Notes: generated by a model not told the origin, from the letters alone. 64,000 bases of DNA from Nocardioides panacisoli (GCF_019448235.1 NZ_CP080409.1:1054001-1118000), one strand, 5' to 3'; positions 8,604 through 17,322 are shown, counted from the stretch's first letter. Numbers and translations are program-made.

Positions 8604-10114
8604 CCTCGTCCGGCAACGCCGGCATCGATCGAGACGAGGAGGAGCGCGAGCTGCTCCGCGACGACGTCCCCCACCGCCCGCCGAGTGCGTGGAACCGAGT
8701 GGTGGGCATCTTCGTGCTCGGGTCCTCGGTCCTGGCGGCGGCCCTGCTCGCGATCGCCGTCGCCCCGGAGGCGACGCCGCCGCTGCAGTCGCGGGCACGT
8801 GAGGTGTCGGTCGGGATCTGGGAGGTCTTCTACGACACCCAGGCGCCGTCGTACCGTTCCGTGCTCGCCGCCGTCGCGTTCGCGCTGCTGATCGCCGCCG
8901 GCGTGGCCGTCCTGGAGCGGCGCATCGCCAACCGCTACCGCCGCTCCTACGACCGGATCGCCACCCCACTCGCGCCGCGGATCGTCATGGAGGCCACCCG
9001 TAACGAGTTCGCCGGCCCGGTCACCATCACAGTGCTGATCCCGGCCCACAACGAGGAGGACTGCATCGGCGCGACCATCGCGTCGCTGGAGTCGCAGGAG
9101 CCGCCGCCGCACCGCATCGTCGTGGTGGCCGACAACTGCACCGACGGCACGGTGGGCATCGCCCGCGAGGCCGGTGTCGAGGTCTTCGAGACCGTCGGCA
9201 ACACGCACAAGAAGGCGGGCGCGCTCAACCAGGCGCTGGAGCAGATGCTGCCCGGCCAGGGCGACAACGACCTGCTGATGGTGATGGACGCCGACACCGT
9301 GCTCGACGCGGGCTTCCTCGCCGAGGCCGCGCGGCGGATGACCGCCGACCGCGCGCTGATGGCCGTCGGGGGCCTGTTCTACGGCGAGGACGGCAAGGGC
9401 GTGCTGGGCCAGTTCCAGCGCAACGAGTACACCCGCTACGCCCGGGAGCTGGGCCGCCGGCGCGGTCGGGTGTTCGTGCTGACCGGCACCGCGTCGATCT
9501 TCCGCCCCCGGGCCCTGCGGACGGTGGCGGCGAGCCGCGGCGTCCTGATCCCGGGGCACCACGGCGAGGTCTACGACACCGTCGCGCTCACCGAGGACAA
9601 CGAGCTGACCATCGCGCTGAAGTCGCTCGGCGGCCTGATGGTCTCGCCGCCGGGGTGCACCGTGGTGACCGAGGTGATGCCGTCGTGGCGCGCCTTGTGG
9701 AACCAACGGCTGCGGTGGCAGCGGGGTGCGTTGGAGAACCTCGGCGCCTACGGCATGACACCGCAGACGTTCCGCTACTGGTCCCAGCAGCTGGGCATTG
9801 CCTACGGCTCGATCGCGGTCAGCACCTACCTGATCCTCATCCTGCTCATGCTGCTCGCGCTCGACGTGTGGATCTGGTTCCCGTTCTGGGTGGGGATCGG
9901 CCTGGTGTTCACCATGGAGCGCGTCCTGACGGTGTGGAAGGGCGGCTGGCGCGCACGCATCCTCGGGGCGACGCTGTTCCCGGAGATGGGCTACGCACTC
10001 TTCCTCAACGTCGTGTTCATCAAGGGTGTCCTCGACATCACCCTGCGTCGCCAGGCGTCGTGGAAGCACGTCACCACCGTCGGCGGCCGCGTCGTCGTGG
10101 TGGAGGAGGACTGA
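8600..10114 (+). CDS. Family 2 glycosyltransferase, membrane polysaccharide synthase-like
   Basis: A 504-residue integral membrane protein with two N-terminal hydrophobic helices (about 30-55 and 90-115), a cytosolic GT-2 domain and several C-terminal helices (about 400-485). Processive-synthase motifs are in order: PAHNEE (about 148), MDADT (about 230), TEDNEL (about 331) and QRLRW (about 370), the last being the Q-x2-RW motif of cellulose, hyaluronan and poly-GlcNAc synthases. No PilZ domain is fused. It overlaps the GGDEF-EAL gene by 4 bases and is followed one base later by a small membrane-protein gene. The polymer is unknown; poly-N-acetylglucosamine-like or beta-glucan products are possible. 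Confidence 0.9.
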   Translation: MTSSGNAGIDRDEEERELLRDDVPHRPPSAWNRVVGIFVLGSSVLAAALLAIAVAPEATPPLQSRAREVSVGIWEVFYDTQAPSYRSVLAAVAFALLIAAGVAVLERRIANRYRRSYDRIATPLAPRIVMEATRNEFAGPVTITVLIPAHNEEDCIGATIASLESQEPPPHRIVVVADNCTDGTVGIAREAGVEVFETVGNTHKKAGALNQALEQMLPGQGDNDLLMVMDADTVLDAGFLAEAARRMTADRALMAVGGLFYGEDGKGVLGQFQRNEYTRYARELGRRRGRVFVLTGTASIFRPRALRTVAASRGVLIPGHHGEVYDTVALTEDNELTIALKSLGGLMVSPPGCTVVTEVMPSWRALWNQRLRWQRGALENLGAYGMTPQTFRYWSQQLGIAYGSIAVSTYLILILLMLLALDVWIWFPFWVGIGLVFTMERVLTVWKGGWRARILGATLFPEMGYALFLNVVFIKGVLDITLRRQASWKHVTTVGGRVVVVEED

Positions 10115-10115
10115 C

Positions 10116-10346
10116 ATGGGCCTCATCGATCCGCTCGTGATCGCCCAGGGCCTGCTGCTGCCGTCCTCGGTGGTGCAGTCGGGGTGGTTCGCGGCGCTGG
10201 CCGCGTTCGTCGCGATCAACACCTTGATGTACACCGGCCTGGCGATCGCAAAGATGCTGCCCAAGGTCTACATCACCGACTACGACCCGCGGCGACGGCG
10301 GCGCGCCGAGACGCGGAGCATCCACCCCGACGGCCCGGTCGACTAG
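10116..10346 (+). CDS. Small membrane protein coupled to the glycosyltransferase
   Basis: A 76-residue protein from ATG 10116, one base after the GT-2 stop and preceded by GGAGGAGG lying inside the end of that gene. One or two hydrophobic helices (about 8-45, including SGWFAALAAFVAINTLMY) are followed by a basic tail (PRRRRRAETRS). No family is recognised. Position and coupling suggest an accessory subunit of the glycan synthase, comparable in size to the small partners of other membrane synthases. That role is inferred only from context. Confidence 0.75.
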   Translation: MGLIDPLVIAQGLLLPSSVVQSGWFAALAAFVAINTLMYTGLAIAKMLPKVYITDYDPRRRRRAETRSIHPDGPVD

Positions 10347-10367
10347 GCCTGATCGGCCAACCCGGGT

Positions 10368-10835
10368 CTACGGGGCGCGGTCGCCAGCGGTGGCGCGCGC
10401 CTCGCGGCGGTGCCGTCGTCGGCGCAGCGTCGCGGGCAGCGTCAGCAGCAGCGCCAGCGCGATCCCGATCAGCGCGCCCACGGTGTTGGCGAACAGGTCA
10501 CGGTCGTCGGGGAACCGCCCCGGGATCCGGTGCTGGACGGTCTCGATGAACGCCGTCATCGCCATCGAGCCGAGTGCGGCGATCCACCACCCGCCGGCGC
10601 CGACGAAGAGCAGCAGGAACATCCCGATCGGCACGAACAGGGCGATGTTGGCGAGGAACTCCAGTCGGTCGTAGTCCAGCCACTCGACGTACCCCCGCCG
10701 GTGCAGCGCCGCGAGCACCCGGAGGATGAACGCCCGGTCTCCGGCGTCCAGGGGCTGCGGCGTCAGCGTCAGCCAGCCCACGAATGCCAGGTAGGCGCTC
10801 GTGACCAGGGACAGGAACGGGTGGCGGTGCAGCAT
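10368..10835 (-). CDS. VanZ-like family membrane protein
   Basis: A 155-residue protein with about four hydrophobic helices, starting at ATG 10835. The family pattern is visible: a first helix ending in LTLTPQP, then LEFLANIALFVPIGMFL, the helix ETVQHRIPGRFPDDRDLFANTVGALIG and a final helix before a basic tail (RRRRHRREARAT). VanZ-like proteins are found with cell-wall and exopolysaccharide genes and their biochemical role is unsettled. It converges on the small membrane-protein gene and is co-directional with the secreted hydrolase upstream, so it probably belongs to the same surface-glycan neighbourhood. Confidence 0.85.
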   Translation of the reverse strand: MLHRHPFLSLVTSAYLAFVGWLTLTPQPLDAGDRAFILRVLAALHRRGYVEWLDYDRLEFLANIALFVPIGMFLLLFVGAGGWWIAALGSMAMTAFIETVQHRIPGRFPDDRDLFANTVGALIGIALALLLTLPATLRRRRHRREARATAGDRAP

Positions 10836-10903
10836 CGGTCCAGTCTGACCGACCGGTGGCCACGGCCGCGGAGGCCCGGTGTGGCGTCGCTCTCCTCAGT
10901 CGC

Positions 10904-12553
10904 TCACGAGTCCGGACCGGGCAGCATGGGGGAGCCGACGACGGTGTCGGAGAAGGACTCGACCTTGTTGGCCGTCGACAGCACCCAGTTCGCCGCGGAG
11001 TTCAGCCCGCTGTCGAAGTAGGTGTAGGCGATGCCGCCGTGCTCGCGGACCTGGTTCGCGGAGCGCTCGATGACGTCGGGCCGGACCTGCGCGGCCTCGT
11101 CGGTGACACCGGTCTCGGCGATGGCCCACTCCACGCCCTGCGAGCGTGCCCAGGGCTCGATCCGGGAGAAGTAGTCGCCGTCGAGGTCGGTCCAGCCCTT
11201 GTCGCCCTGGCCGTAGCGCTGGTAGATGTCGAAGCCGGCGATGTCGACGGTGACGCCCCGTGGCCAGAGGTTCTCCAGCGAGTGCTGGTCCTCGCCGTAG
11301 AACTGGTTCCAACCGGTCAGGATCACCGTGAAGGCCACGTTGCTCGCGCCACTGCGCACCATCGGCGCCAACCGCTCCTGCATCCGCGTCCACGCGGTGA
11401 TGTCGCCGTCGCCCTCGGGCTCGTGGTGGAACGCCAGCCACACCGGGTGGTCGGTCGCGGCCAGCCGCTGGGTGAGGTCGCGCACCCAGGCGTCACCACG
11501 GCCGTCGGCCATGTCGGCCCAGGAGTGCGGCATCTTGAACGAGATCCACGGCAGGCGTCCCGCCTCGTGGTCCTCACGCACGATCGACAACGCGTAGTCG
11601 ACCTGGTCGGCGCGGTAGAAGGTGCGGCGTACGCCGAGGCGCGAGCCGACCTCCTCCTCACGTGACGCGGGGTCGGAGTTGCCGCCGTGGGAGGCACCGA
11701 CGTACATCCCGCAACTGGGGATGCCGCGGTCGCTGTAGGCGCAGCCGTTGCTGAGCACCTGGTCGCCGGTCGGGGCCGTGGTCGTCGGTTCCTGCGTCGG
11801 CTCCGACGTCGCGGTGGTGGCGGGCTCGGTGGGCGCCGTGGTGGTCTCGCTGGTCGGCGCCGACGTGGGCTCCTGCGTGGGGTCCGTCGTCGGTGTGGTC
11901 GGTGCCGACGGCTCCGGGGCCGTGGTCGCGGGGGAGTCGGGCGGCGTCGGGGGCATCGCACCGGACACCGGCTCGAGGGTGACGTCGTCGATCACCGCGG
12001 TCTGCCAGAAGCCGCCGCCGTCCACGGTGATGCGCAGCTCGAGCCGGTTGCCCGCGCCGGGGGAGTCGACGGGCACCTCCAGCTGCGTCCAGTCACGCCG
12101 GGGGAGCCGGGTGGCATCGGTGCGGTGGCGCGCCACGACCTCCTCGCCGCGGTACTCACGCACCTCAAGCACGGCGTCACCGGAGGACCACAACGGGCGG
12201 ACCCACGCCGATCCCACATGGTCGCCGTCGCCGGACTCGACACGGTCGGACCGCACCGCCAACGGGCTGCGGAACCACGACGTCGCGACCGTGGCGTCAC
12301 CACCCTCACGGCCACGACCGCGCTGGCCCCAGATCCACGTGGTGTCGTTGGCGGCGTGCAGCGACGTGCCTGCGGCCGCCCGGTCCTCCCGCTCCGGGTT
12401 CCCGGAGCCGCCGATGGCCGTGCCGGCCAGACCGACGACGAGAGTGACGACGACGGCAGCCAGGGCCGGCGCACGCAGTGGTCGTCCCAGTCGCCGTGGA
12501 CGGCTCCTCCTGCGGGGCGCGCGGTGACTGCCGGTGGGGTGGTGGGGGTACAA
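10904..12553 (-). CDS. Secreted glycoside hydrolase (GH26-like) with N-terminal beta-sandwich and Thr/Pro linker
   Basis: A 549-residue exported protein. A basic N-terminus (RRRSRPRRLGRP) and hydrophobic core (LAAVVVTLVVGLAGTAIG) form a signal peptide or anchor. Residues about 55-200 look like a carbohydrate-binding beta-sandwich (paired WFRSP, WTQLEVPVDSPG, ELRITVDGGGFW). A low-complexity linker rich in Thr, Pro, Ser and Glu follows (about 205-268). The catalytic part (about 270-540) has WLAFHHEPEGDGD and a late AIAETGV, matching the acid/base and nucleophile Glu positions of clan A (GH26-like) enzymes. It probably trims an extracellular polysaccharide, perhaps the product of the nearby GT-2. 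The exact GH family is tentative. Confidence 0.78.
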   Translation of the reverse strand: MYPHHPTGSHRAPRRRSRPRRLGRPLRAPALAAVVVTLVVGLAGTAIGGSGNPEREDRAAAGTSLHAANDTTWIWGQRGRGREGGDATVATSWFRSPLAVRSDRVESGDGDHVGSAWVRPLWSSGDAVLEVREYRGEEVVARHRTDATRLPRRDWTQLEVPVDSPGAGNRLELRITVDGGGFWQTAVIDDVTLEPVSGAMPPTPPDSPATTAPEPSAPTTPTTDPTQEPTSAPTSETTTAPTEPATTATSEPTQEPTTTAPTGDQVLSNGCAYSDRGIPSCGMYVGASHGGNSDPASREEEVGSRLGVRRTFYRADQVDYALSIVREDHEAGRLPWISFKMPHSWADMADGRGDAWVRDLTQRLAATDHPVWLAFHHEPEGDGDITAWTRMQERLAPMVRSGASNVAFTVILTGWNQFYGEDQHSLENLWPRGVTVDIAGFDIYQRYGQGDKGWTDLDGDYFSRIEPWARSQGVEWAIAETGVTDEAAQVRPDVIERSANQVREHGGIAYTYFDSGLNSAANWVLSTANKVESFSDTVVGSPMLPGPDS

Positions 12554-12755
12554 GCCGAACTCCTCGTGGATGTCTCAGCGCGCTCCGTCCTCGCCCCATG
12601 GTCGCGCGTGGCCCACAGTCCTACACCACCTGCCGCCCCGGCAGCGGGCCTCGATCCCCAAACCTGGGGAGACGGCGCGGCGCGCGGTGGAGGACACCTG
12701 CGATGTCAGGCTGCCGTGCAGGGACGACACCACCGCACCGAGGGCCGGAGGAGTT

Positions 12756-13259
12756 ATGTCAAGCAACGACGACCCGGGAGCCGGTCCCAAGTACGCCCGG
12801 ATCGAGCGCGAGCGCCGGTTCCTCGTGGCCGCCGTGCCCGACGGCGTCGTGGAGCGGCGCACCATCACCGACCGCTACCTCCACGACACCCACCTGCGAC
12901 TGCGCCAGGTCGTCGGCGACGACGGGGTCGTCGTACGCAAGCTGACCCACAAGGTGCGCCTCGCAGGATCCGTGCGGCAGATCGCCTGCACGAGCGTGCC
13001 CCTGGACGACGTCGAGTGGGCGCTGCTCAGCGCACTGCCGGGCGACGACCTCGCCAAGACCCGACACGTCGTCGTCCGTGACGGCGTACGCGTCGTGGTC
13101 GACGAGCTCGCCGACGGCACGCTGCTCGCGGAGATCGACGACGGCGACGAGGAGCCCGTCGAGCCACCAGCGTGGCTGGGCGTACAGGTCGAGGTCACCG
13201 ACGACGAGGCGTGGACCGGTGCCTCACTCGCCACTCGTCAGAATGTCGCCGATAAGTGA
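12756..13259 (+). CDS. CYTH domain protein (triphosphate tunnel family)
   Basis: A 167-residue protein from ATG 12756 with GGAGGAG upstream. The CYTH signature appears at residues 16-22 as ERERRFL, close to the canonical E-x-E-x-K/R-F-L, and later strands carry the alternating charged residues of a tunnel fold (LRLRQV, VVRKLTHKVRL, VEVTDDEAW). Family members hydrolyse inorganic triphosphate or thiamine triphosphate, or cyclise ATP; short bacterial ones are usually triphosphatases. It is divergent from the hydrolase gene across a 202-base intergenic region in which no other gene was seen. Confidence 0.82.
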   Translation: MSSNDDPGAGPKYARIERERRFLVAAVPDGVVERRTITDRYLHDTHLRLRQVVGDDGVVVRKLTHKVRLAGSVRQIACTSVPLDDVEWALLSALPGDDLAKTRHVVVRDGVRVVVDELADGTLLAEIDDGDEEPVEPPAWLGVQVEVTDDEAWTGASLATRQNVADK

Positions 13260-13269
13260 CATTATGTCA
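13257..13269. repeat. Perfect 6-1-6 inverted repeat TGACATTATGTCA
   Basis: TGACAT-T-ATGTCA overlaps the stop codon of the CYTH gene, in an AT-rich patch unusual for this DNA. It lies between two convergent genes, so it is not at an obvious promoter. It could be a protein-binding site or part of a transcription end. Confidence 0.35.
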
Positions 13270-13283
13270 TGTAACGTTGCGGT

Positions 13284-13315
13284 GGGACGGCAGCGGAGCT
13301 CTCGACCGCCGTCCC
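13284..13315. terminator. Candidate bidirectional terminator hairpin
   Basis: GGGACGGC pairs perfectly with GCCGTCCC across a 16-base loop, between the convergent CYTH and DoxX-like genes. There is no U-tract, as is common for actinobacterial terminators. Its position supports the call. Confidence 0.5.
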
Positions 13316-13324
13316 CCGCGCCGA

Positions 13325-13807
13325 TCAGAACGGCAACGCGTCGTGTGCCGACTCGGTGGCCGAGCTGACCTTCTTCTTGGCCTTCTTGCCGGCCTTGCGC
13401 GCACTGCCGAAGATGCCCTGCAGCGTCATCGTGGCGCCCGCGCCCACCAGCCAGGCGTCCTTGGCGATCGGCACGCCCTGCTCGGTCGGCCGGATGCTGC
13501 CCTCCTGGCGCAGGCCCGGCGTCCGTGCATAGAGACCCATCAGGCCGATCCCGAACCCGGTCAGGCCGGCACCGGCGACCACGGAGGGCACCATCGGCGC
13601 GAGCAGTGCGCCACCCAGCGCGATCTCGCCGGCGCCGAGGAGCCGCGCGAACGTCTTCGGCGGCACCGTCTCCACGGTGGGGTACGCCGTCGCGGCGAAG
13701 CCGTGCAGGCCCTCGGCGGCCTCGTCGTCGGCCTTCAACTTCGTCAGGCCCGAGTTCAGGATGAAGGCGCCGGTGGCGACGCGCAGCGGAACATGCGTGA
13801 GGTTCAT
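13325..13807 (-). CDS. DoxX-like membrane protein
   Basis: A 160-residue protein from ATG 13807. It shows the DoxX/DoxD-type pattern: an N-terminal helix RVATGAFILNSGLTKL, a central Ala/Gly-rich pair of helices (LLGAGEIALGGALLAPMVPS, VVAGAGLTGFGIGLMGLY), a fourth helix after KDAWLVGAGATM, and a lysine-rich tail (KAGKKAKKK). The family is membrane-embedded and is linked in some species to redox or thiosulfate metabolism, but most members have no known role. Its only visible tie to the neighbouring GntR gene is the shared strand with 26 bases between them. Confidence 0.78.
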   Translation of the reverse strand: MNLTHVPLRVATGAFILNSGLTKLKADDEAAEGLHGFAATAYPTVETVPPKTFARLLGAGEIALGGALLAPMVPSVVAGAGLTGFGIGLMGLYARTPGLRQEGSIRPTEQGVPIAKDAWLVGAGATMTLQGIFGSARKAGKKAKKKVSSATESAHDALPF

Positions 13808-13833
13808 GCACCCACCCTAGGTGGTGCGTCCAG

Positions 13834-14535
13834 TCACCGACCCCGGCCGCCCTCGTCGAAGGCGTCGAGCAACTGGCGCTCGGCCCGGTCGAGGTAGCCG
13901 ACCAGTGCGTCGCCCGCGGCACCCCGTTCGCCGGCGGCCAGCAGCCCGAGGATCTCCCGGTTCTGTGGCAGGTACGGCTCATGGAAGGCCCGCGGGTCCA
14001 CCATGACGCCGAACACGAGCCGCAACTCGGCCAGCACCTGGCCCATCGCCTCGTCGACGCGCGCGCTCCCGCCCAGTGCCGCAATGGCACGGTGGAAGTG
14101 GATGTCGGCGGTCCCGAGTCGCACCCACTCCCCGTCCCGTGCGGCGCGGTCGCCGTCCTCGACCGCGCGGCGGACGTCGGAGAGGTCGGCCCGCTCGACG
14201 TCGTACTGCGCGACCGCGCCGACCTCGACGACACGACGGAACGCGTACAGGTCACGCACATCGGCGGCGGTCAGGGAGCGGACGAACACGCCGCGGTTGA
14301 ACTCGTGGACGACGAGGCGCTCGTAGCCGAGCAGCCGGAAGGCCTCGCGCAGCGTGTTGCGCGAGACCCCCAGCGCCTCCCCGATCTGCGCTTCGGACAG
14401 GCGCGTGCGCGGTCGCAGGGCGCCCTCGGTGATCTGGGTGCGCAGGACGTCGGCCACCCGGTCCGCCGTGCTGGAACGACCGATCGCGGGCCGCTCCTGC
14501 GTCAGTGCGTCCAACCATGCCGACGTCGTCGCCAT
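13834..14535 (-). CDS. GntR family (FCD subfamily) regulator of the 5-oxoproline genes
   Basis: A 233-residue regulator. ATG 14535 is chosen because GAGGGGAGC precedes it and the N-terminus then fits the family; the frame stays open further upstream without a good start signal. The winged helix (about 20-90) contains LSEAQIGEALGVSRNTLREAF. The C-terminal FCD ligand domain (about 95-225) has DLYAFRRVVE and ADIHFHRAI, with the Asp/His metal ligands. It is divergent from the transporter-pxpABC operon, and a palindrome of FadR-GntR type sits between them, so it probably represses that operon and responds to 5-oxoproline or a related acid. The ligand is inference. Confidence 0.88.
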   Translation of the reverse strand: MATTSAWLDALTQERPAIGRSSTADRVADVLRTQITEGALRPRTRLSEAQIGEALGVSRNTLREAFRLLGYERLVVHEFNRGVFVRSLTAADVRDLYAFRRVVEVGAVAQYDVERADLSDVRRAVEDGDRAARDGEWVRLGTADIHFHRAIAALGGSARVDEAMGQVLAELRLVFGVMVDPRAFHEPYLPQNREILGLLAAGERGAAGDALVGYLDRAERQLLDAFDEGGRGR

Positions 14536-14598
14536 GCGCTGCTCCCCTCGATCGTCCGATGTGGTCGCCGCCACTCTAGCTGAAACGTCTGATTGCAG

Positions 14599-14613
14599 GA
14601 TTGTTGAACAATC
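14599..14613. promoter_or_regulatory. Probable GntR/FCD operator
   Basis: GATTGTTGAACAATC is a perfect 7-1-7 palindrome, centred 71 bases upstream of the GntR start and 70 bases upstream of the transporter start. The TTGT...ACAA form is typical of FadR-type GntR sites. Its central position would allow control of both divergent promoters. Confidence 0.65.
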
Positions 14614-14675
14614 GCTACCGTGGTGATCGCTGTCACAGGACGACGCACGACCCGACACCCCAGGAGAGCGTCACC

Positions 14676-15914
14676 ATGGAACGACCAGACTCGACCGAGG
14701 GCACCACCCGACGCCCCGGGTCCCTGACCGACTCGGGCAAGGGCGCGCTGCTGGGCGCGATGTTCCTGATGGCCACCAGCGCCATCGGCCCCGGCTTCAT
14801 CACCCAGACCACCGTCTTCACCGCCGAGCTCGGCGCGGCGTTCGCGTTCGCGATCCTGGTCTCGGTCGTGGTCGACGTCGCGGTCCAGCTCAACGTCTGG
14901 CGCGTCATCGGTGTCTCCGGGCTCCACGCCCAGGACCTCGCCAACCGCGTCCTCCCCGGTGCCGGCTACCTGCTCGCCGCCCTCGTCGTCTTCGGCGGCC
15001 TGGTCTTCAACATCGGCAACATCGGTGGCACTGCGCTCGGTGCCAACGCCATGCTCGACGCCGACCCCAAGGTCGGTGGCGCGGTCTCGGCACTGATCGC
15101 GATCGCGATCTTCGTCAGCAAGAAGGCCGGCGTCGCCATGGACCGGATCGTCGTCGTGCTCGGCGCGGTGATGGTCGCGATGGTGACCTACGTGGCCGTC
15201 ACCTCCGACCCGCCGGTGCGTGAGGCCCTGCAACAGACCGTGCTGCCCGACAACGTCGACTTCCTGATCATCACCACGCTCATCGGCGGCACCGTCGGCG
15301 GCTACATCACCTACGCCGGGGCGCACCGGCTCATCGACTCCGGCATCTCCGGGCCCGAGCACCTGCGCCGGATCAGCCGCGGGTCGGTCTCGGGCATCTT
15401 GATGACCGGCGTCATGCGGGCGCTGCTGTTCCTGGCCGTGCTCGGCGTGGTCAGCGGCGGCGCCGCGCTCGCGGAGTCCAATCCCCCGGCATCGGCGTTC
15501 GAGTACGCCCTCGGCGAGGTGGGCGTGATCATCTTCGGCGTCATCCTGTGGGCCGCGGGCATCACCAGCGTCATCGGCGCCTCCTACACCTCGGTGTCCT
15601 TCCTCGCGACCTTCTCGGACTGGCTCGGCCGCAACCGCAACTGGGTCGTGGTCGCCTTCATCGCCTTCTCCACCATCATCTACGTCTCACTCGGCCAGGC
15701 GCCCGTCACGCTGCTGGTGCTCGCCGGCGCCCTCAACGGCCTGATCCTCCCGGTCGGCCTCGGGGTGATCATCTGGGTGGCGCTGCGCCGCCGCGACCTG
15801 CTGCAGGGCTACCGCTACCCGGTGTGGCTGGCCCTGGCCGGCCTCGCCACGTGGGTCCTCACCCTCTACCTCGGGTGGGAGTCCCTGGGCGGCATCGCCG
15901 ACCTGTGGCAGTGA
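14676..15914 (+). CDS. NRAMP-related transporter, likely for 5-oxoproline
   Basis: A 412-residue protein with about 11 hydrophobic helices. ATG 14676 is preceded by CAGGAGAGCG; an ORF start further upstream would run through the operator and is rejected. The overall NRAMP shape is clear, but both metal-coordinating signatures are absent: the D-P-G-N of helix 1 reads G-P-G-F (38-41), and the M-P-H region of helix 6 reads A-G-A-H (214-217). Such divergent NRAMP proteins (YcsG type) occur with pxpABC, as here (32 bases before pxpA). Import of 5-oxoproline or a similar organic acid is more likely than Mn/Fe uptake, though this is not proven by the sequence. Confidence 0.85.
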   Translation: MERPDSTEGTTRRPGSLTDSGKGALLGAMFLMATSAIGPGFITQTTVFTAELGAAFAFAILVSVVVDVAVQLNVWRVIGVSGLHAQDLANRVLPGAGYLLAALVVFGGLVFNIGNIGGTALGANAMLDADPKVGGAVSALIAIAIFVSKKAGVAMDRIVVVLGAVMVAMVTYVAVTSDPPVREALQQTVLPDNVDFLIITTLIGGTVGGYITYAGAHRLIDSGISGPEHLRRISRGSVSGILMTGVMRALLFLAVLGVVSGGAALAESNPPASAFEYALGEVGVIIFGVILWAAGITSVIGASYTSVSFLATFSDWLGRNRNWVVVAFIAFSTIIYVSLGQAPVTLLVLAGALNGLILPVGLGVIIWVALRRRDLLQGYRYPVWLALAGLATWVLTLYLGWESLGGIADLWQ

Positions 15915-15946
15915 CGGACCCGACGAGCCCCCAAGGAGGCAGCCCG

Positions 15947-16711
15947 ATGCGCATCGACCTCAACGCCGACCTCGGCGAGAGCTTCGGCCAGTGGACCCTC
16001 GGCGACGACGACGCACTGCTGGAGGTCGTCACCAGCGCCAACGTGGCGTGCGGCTTCCACGCCGGCGACCCGTCCGTGCTCCGCCGCGCCTGCGAGCGTG
16101 CCGCGGAACGCGGCGTCGCGATCGGGGCCCAGGTCGGCTACCGCGACCTCGCCGGGTTCGGTCGTCGGTTCATCGACGTCGCGCCCGAGGACCTCACCAA
16201 CGACGTCCTCTACCAGGTCGGTGCGTTGGAGGCCTTCGCACGCGTCGCCGGCACCCGCGTGGCCTACGTGAAGCCCCACGGTGCGCTCTACAACGCCATC
16301 GTGCGCCACGAGGAGCAGGCAGCCGCGGTCGCGGCGGCCGTGGCGGCGTACGACGCGACGCTGCCGGTGCTCGGGCTCCCCGGCTCGGCCTGGCTGCGGA
16401 TCGCCGACGACGTCGGTCTGGCCACGGTGCCGGAGGCGTTCGCGGACCGGGCCTACACGCCCGAGGGCACGTTGGTGCCCCGGCGGGAGCCGGACTCGGT
16501 CCTGCACGACCCCGAGGCCATCGCGCGGCGGTGCGTCCAGATGGCCACCGAGGGCACCGTCGAGGCCGTCGACGGCAGCACGGTGGCCACGCCGGCCGCC
16601 TCGCTGTGCGTGCACGGCGACACCCCGGGTGCCGTCGCCGTCGCCGACCGCGTCCGCGCGGCGCTCCTCGACGCGGGGGTCGAGGTCGGCCCCTTCACCG
16701 GGGCGGCGTGA
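15947..16711 (+). CDS. pxpA: 5-oxoprolinase subunit A (LamB/YcsF family)
   Basis: A 254-residue protein from ATG 15947, preceded by AAGGAGG. The diagnostic opening [14 protein letters not shown] and the motifs [11 protein letters not shown] and [10 protein letters not shown] identify PxpA. With PxpB and PxpC it forms the ATP-dependent 5-oxoprolinase that opens 5-oxoproline (pyroglutamate) to glutamate in the cytosol. Its TGA overlaps the ATG of pxpB (TGATG), so the genes are translationally coupled. The upstream transporter and divergent GntR gene complete a scavenging operon. Confidence 0.95.
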   Translation: MRIDLNADLGESFGQWTLGDDDALLEVVTSANVACGFHAGDPSVLRRACERAAERGVAIGAQVGYRDLAGFGRRFIDVAPEDLTNDVLYQVGALEAFARVAGTRVAYVKPHGALYNAIVRHEEQAAAVAAAVAAYDATLPVLGLPGSAWLRIADDVGLATVPEAFADRAYTPEGTLVPRREPDSVLHDPEAIARRCVQMATEGTVEAVDGSTVATPAASLCVHGDTPGAVAVADRVRAALLDAGVEVGPFTGAA

Positions 16712-17322
16712 TGCAGGCGCGTCCCTGCGGGGAGCGGGCGGTCCTGCTCGAGTACGACGACCTCGACGCCGCCATGGCCGCCTACGCACAGGTGTCCGCT
16801 GCCCCGCCGGAGGGCGTCGTCGACCTCGTGCCCGCGGCGCGCACCCTGCTGGTCCACCTGGATCCCGCGCTCACCGACGGGCCCACGCTCGCCCGCGCCC
16901 TCGCGACGCTCGACACCGCGCCGGCGCCCGAGGACGCCGGCGGCCACGTCGAGGTCCCGGTGGTCTACGACGGCGAGGACCTCGAGGACGTGGCCGGCCT
17001 CACCGGCCTCTCCCCCGACGAGGTGGTCGCCGCCCACACCGGCCAGACGTGGACGGTGGCGTTCTGCGGCTTCGCGCCGGGGTTCGGCTACCTCGTCGGC
17101 GAGGACGACCGCCTCCGCGTGAGCCGGCGTACGACGCCCCGCACCCGCGTGCCGACCGGCTCGGTGGCGCTCGCCGGCGAGTTCAGCGGCGTCTACCCCC
17201 GCGAGTCGCCCGGCGGCTGGCAGCTGATCGGGCGCACGGACCTCACCCTGTTCGACCTCGACCGCACTCCCCCGGCGTTGCTCACGCCCGGGACGCGGGT
17301 GACCTTCGTGGCGGCCCGATGA
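16711..17322 (+). CDS. pxpB: 5-oxoprolinase subunit B (KipI / allophanate hydrolase subunit 1 family)
   Basis: A 203-residue protein starting at ATG 16711, overlapping the pxpA stop. Family landmarks are the N-terminal PCGERAVLLEY, the central FAPGFGYL and the stretch PTGSVALAGEFSGVYP followed by SPGGWQLIGRT near the C-terminus. It works with PxpC as the kinase/carboxyltransferase-like half of 5-oxoprolinase. The length is slightly short but normal for actinobacterial PxpB. The stop overlaps the pxpC start (ATGA). Confidence 0.94.
   Translation: MQARPCGERAVLLEYDDLDAAMAAYAQVSAAPPEGVVDLVPAARTLLVHLDPALTDGPTLARALATLDTAPAPEDAGGHVEVPVVYDGEDLEDVAGLTGLSPDEVVAAHTGQTWTVAFCGFAPGFGYLVGEDDRLRVSRRTTPRTRVPTGSVALAGEFSGVYPRESPGGWQLIGRTDLTLFDLDRTPPALLTPGTRVTFVAAR

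Noticed and set aside
5529..8969. A very long minus-strand open frame (1146 codons) opposite the GGDEF-EAL gene
   Set aside because: The plus strand encodes complete PAS, GGDEF and EAL motifs. The minus frame has no recognisable domain and follows the GC-rich third-position pattern that opens antisense frames in this DNA.
14536..14658. A longer GntR reading frame starting at 14658
   Set aside because: It would translate through the palindromic operator. The ATG at 14535 has a clear ribosome binding site and fits the family length.
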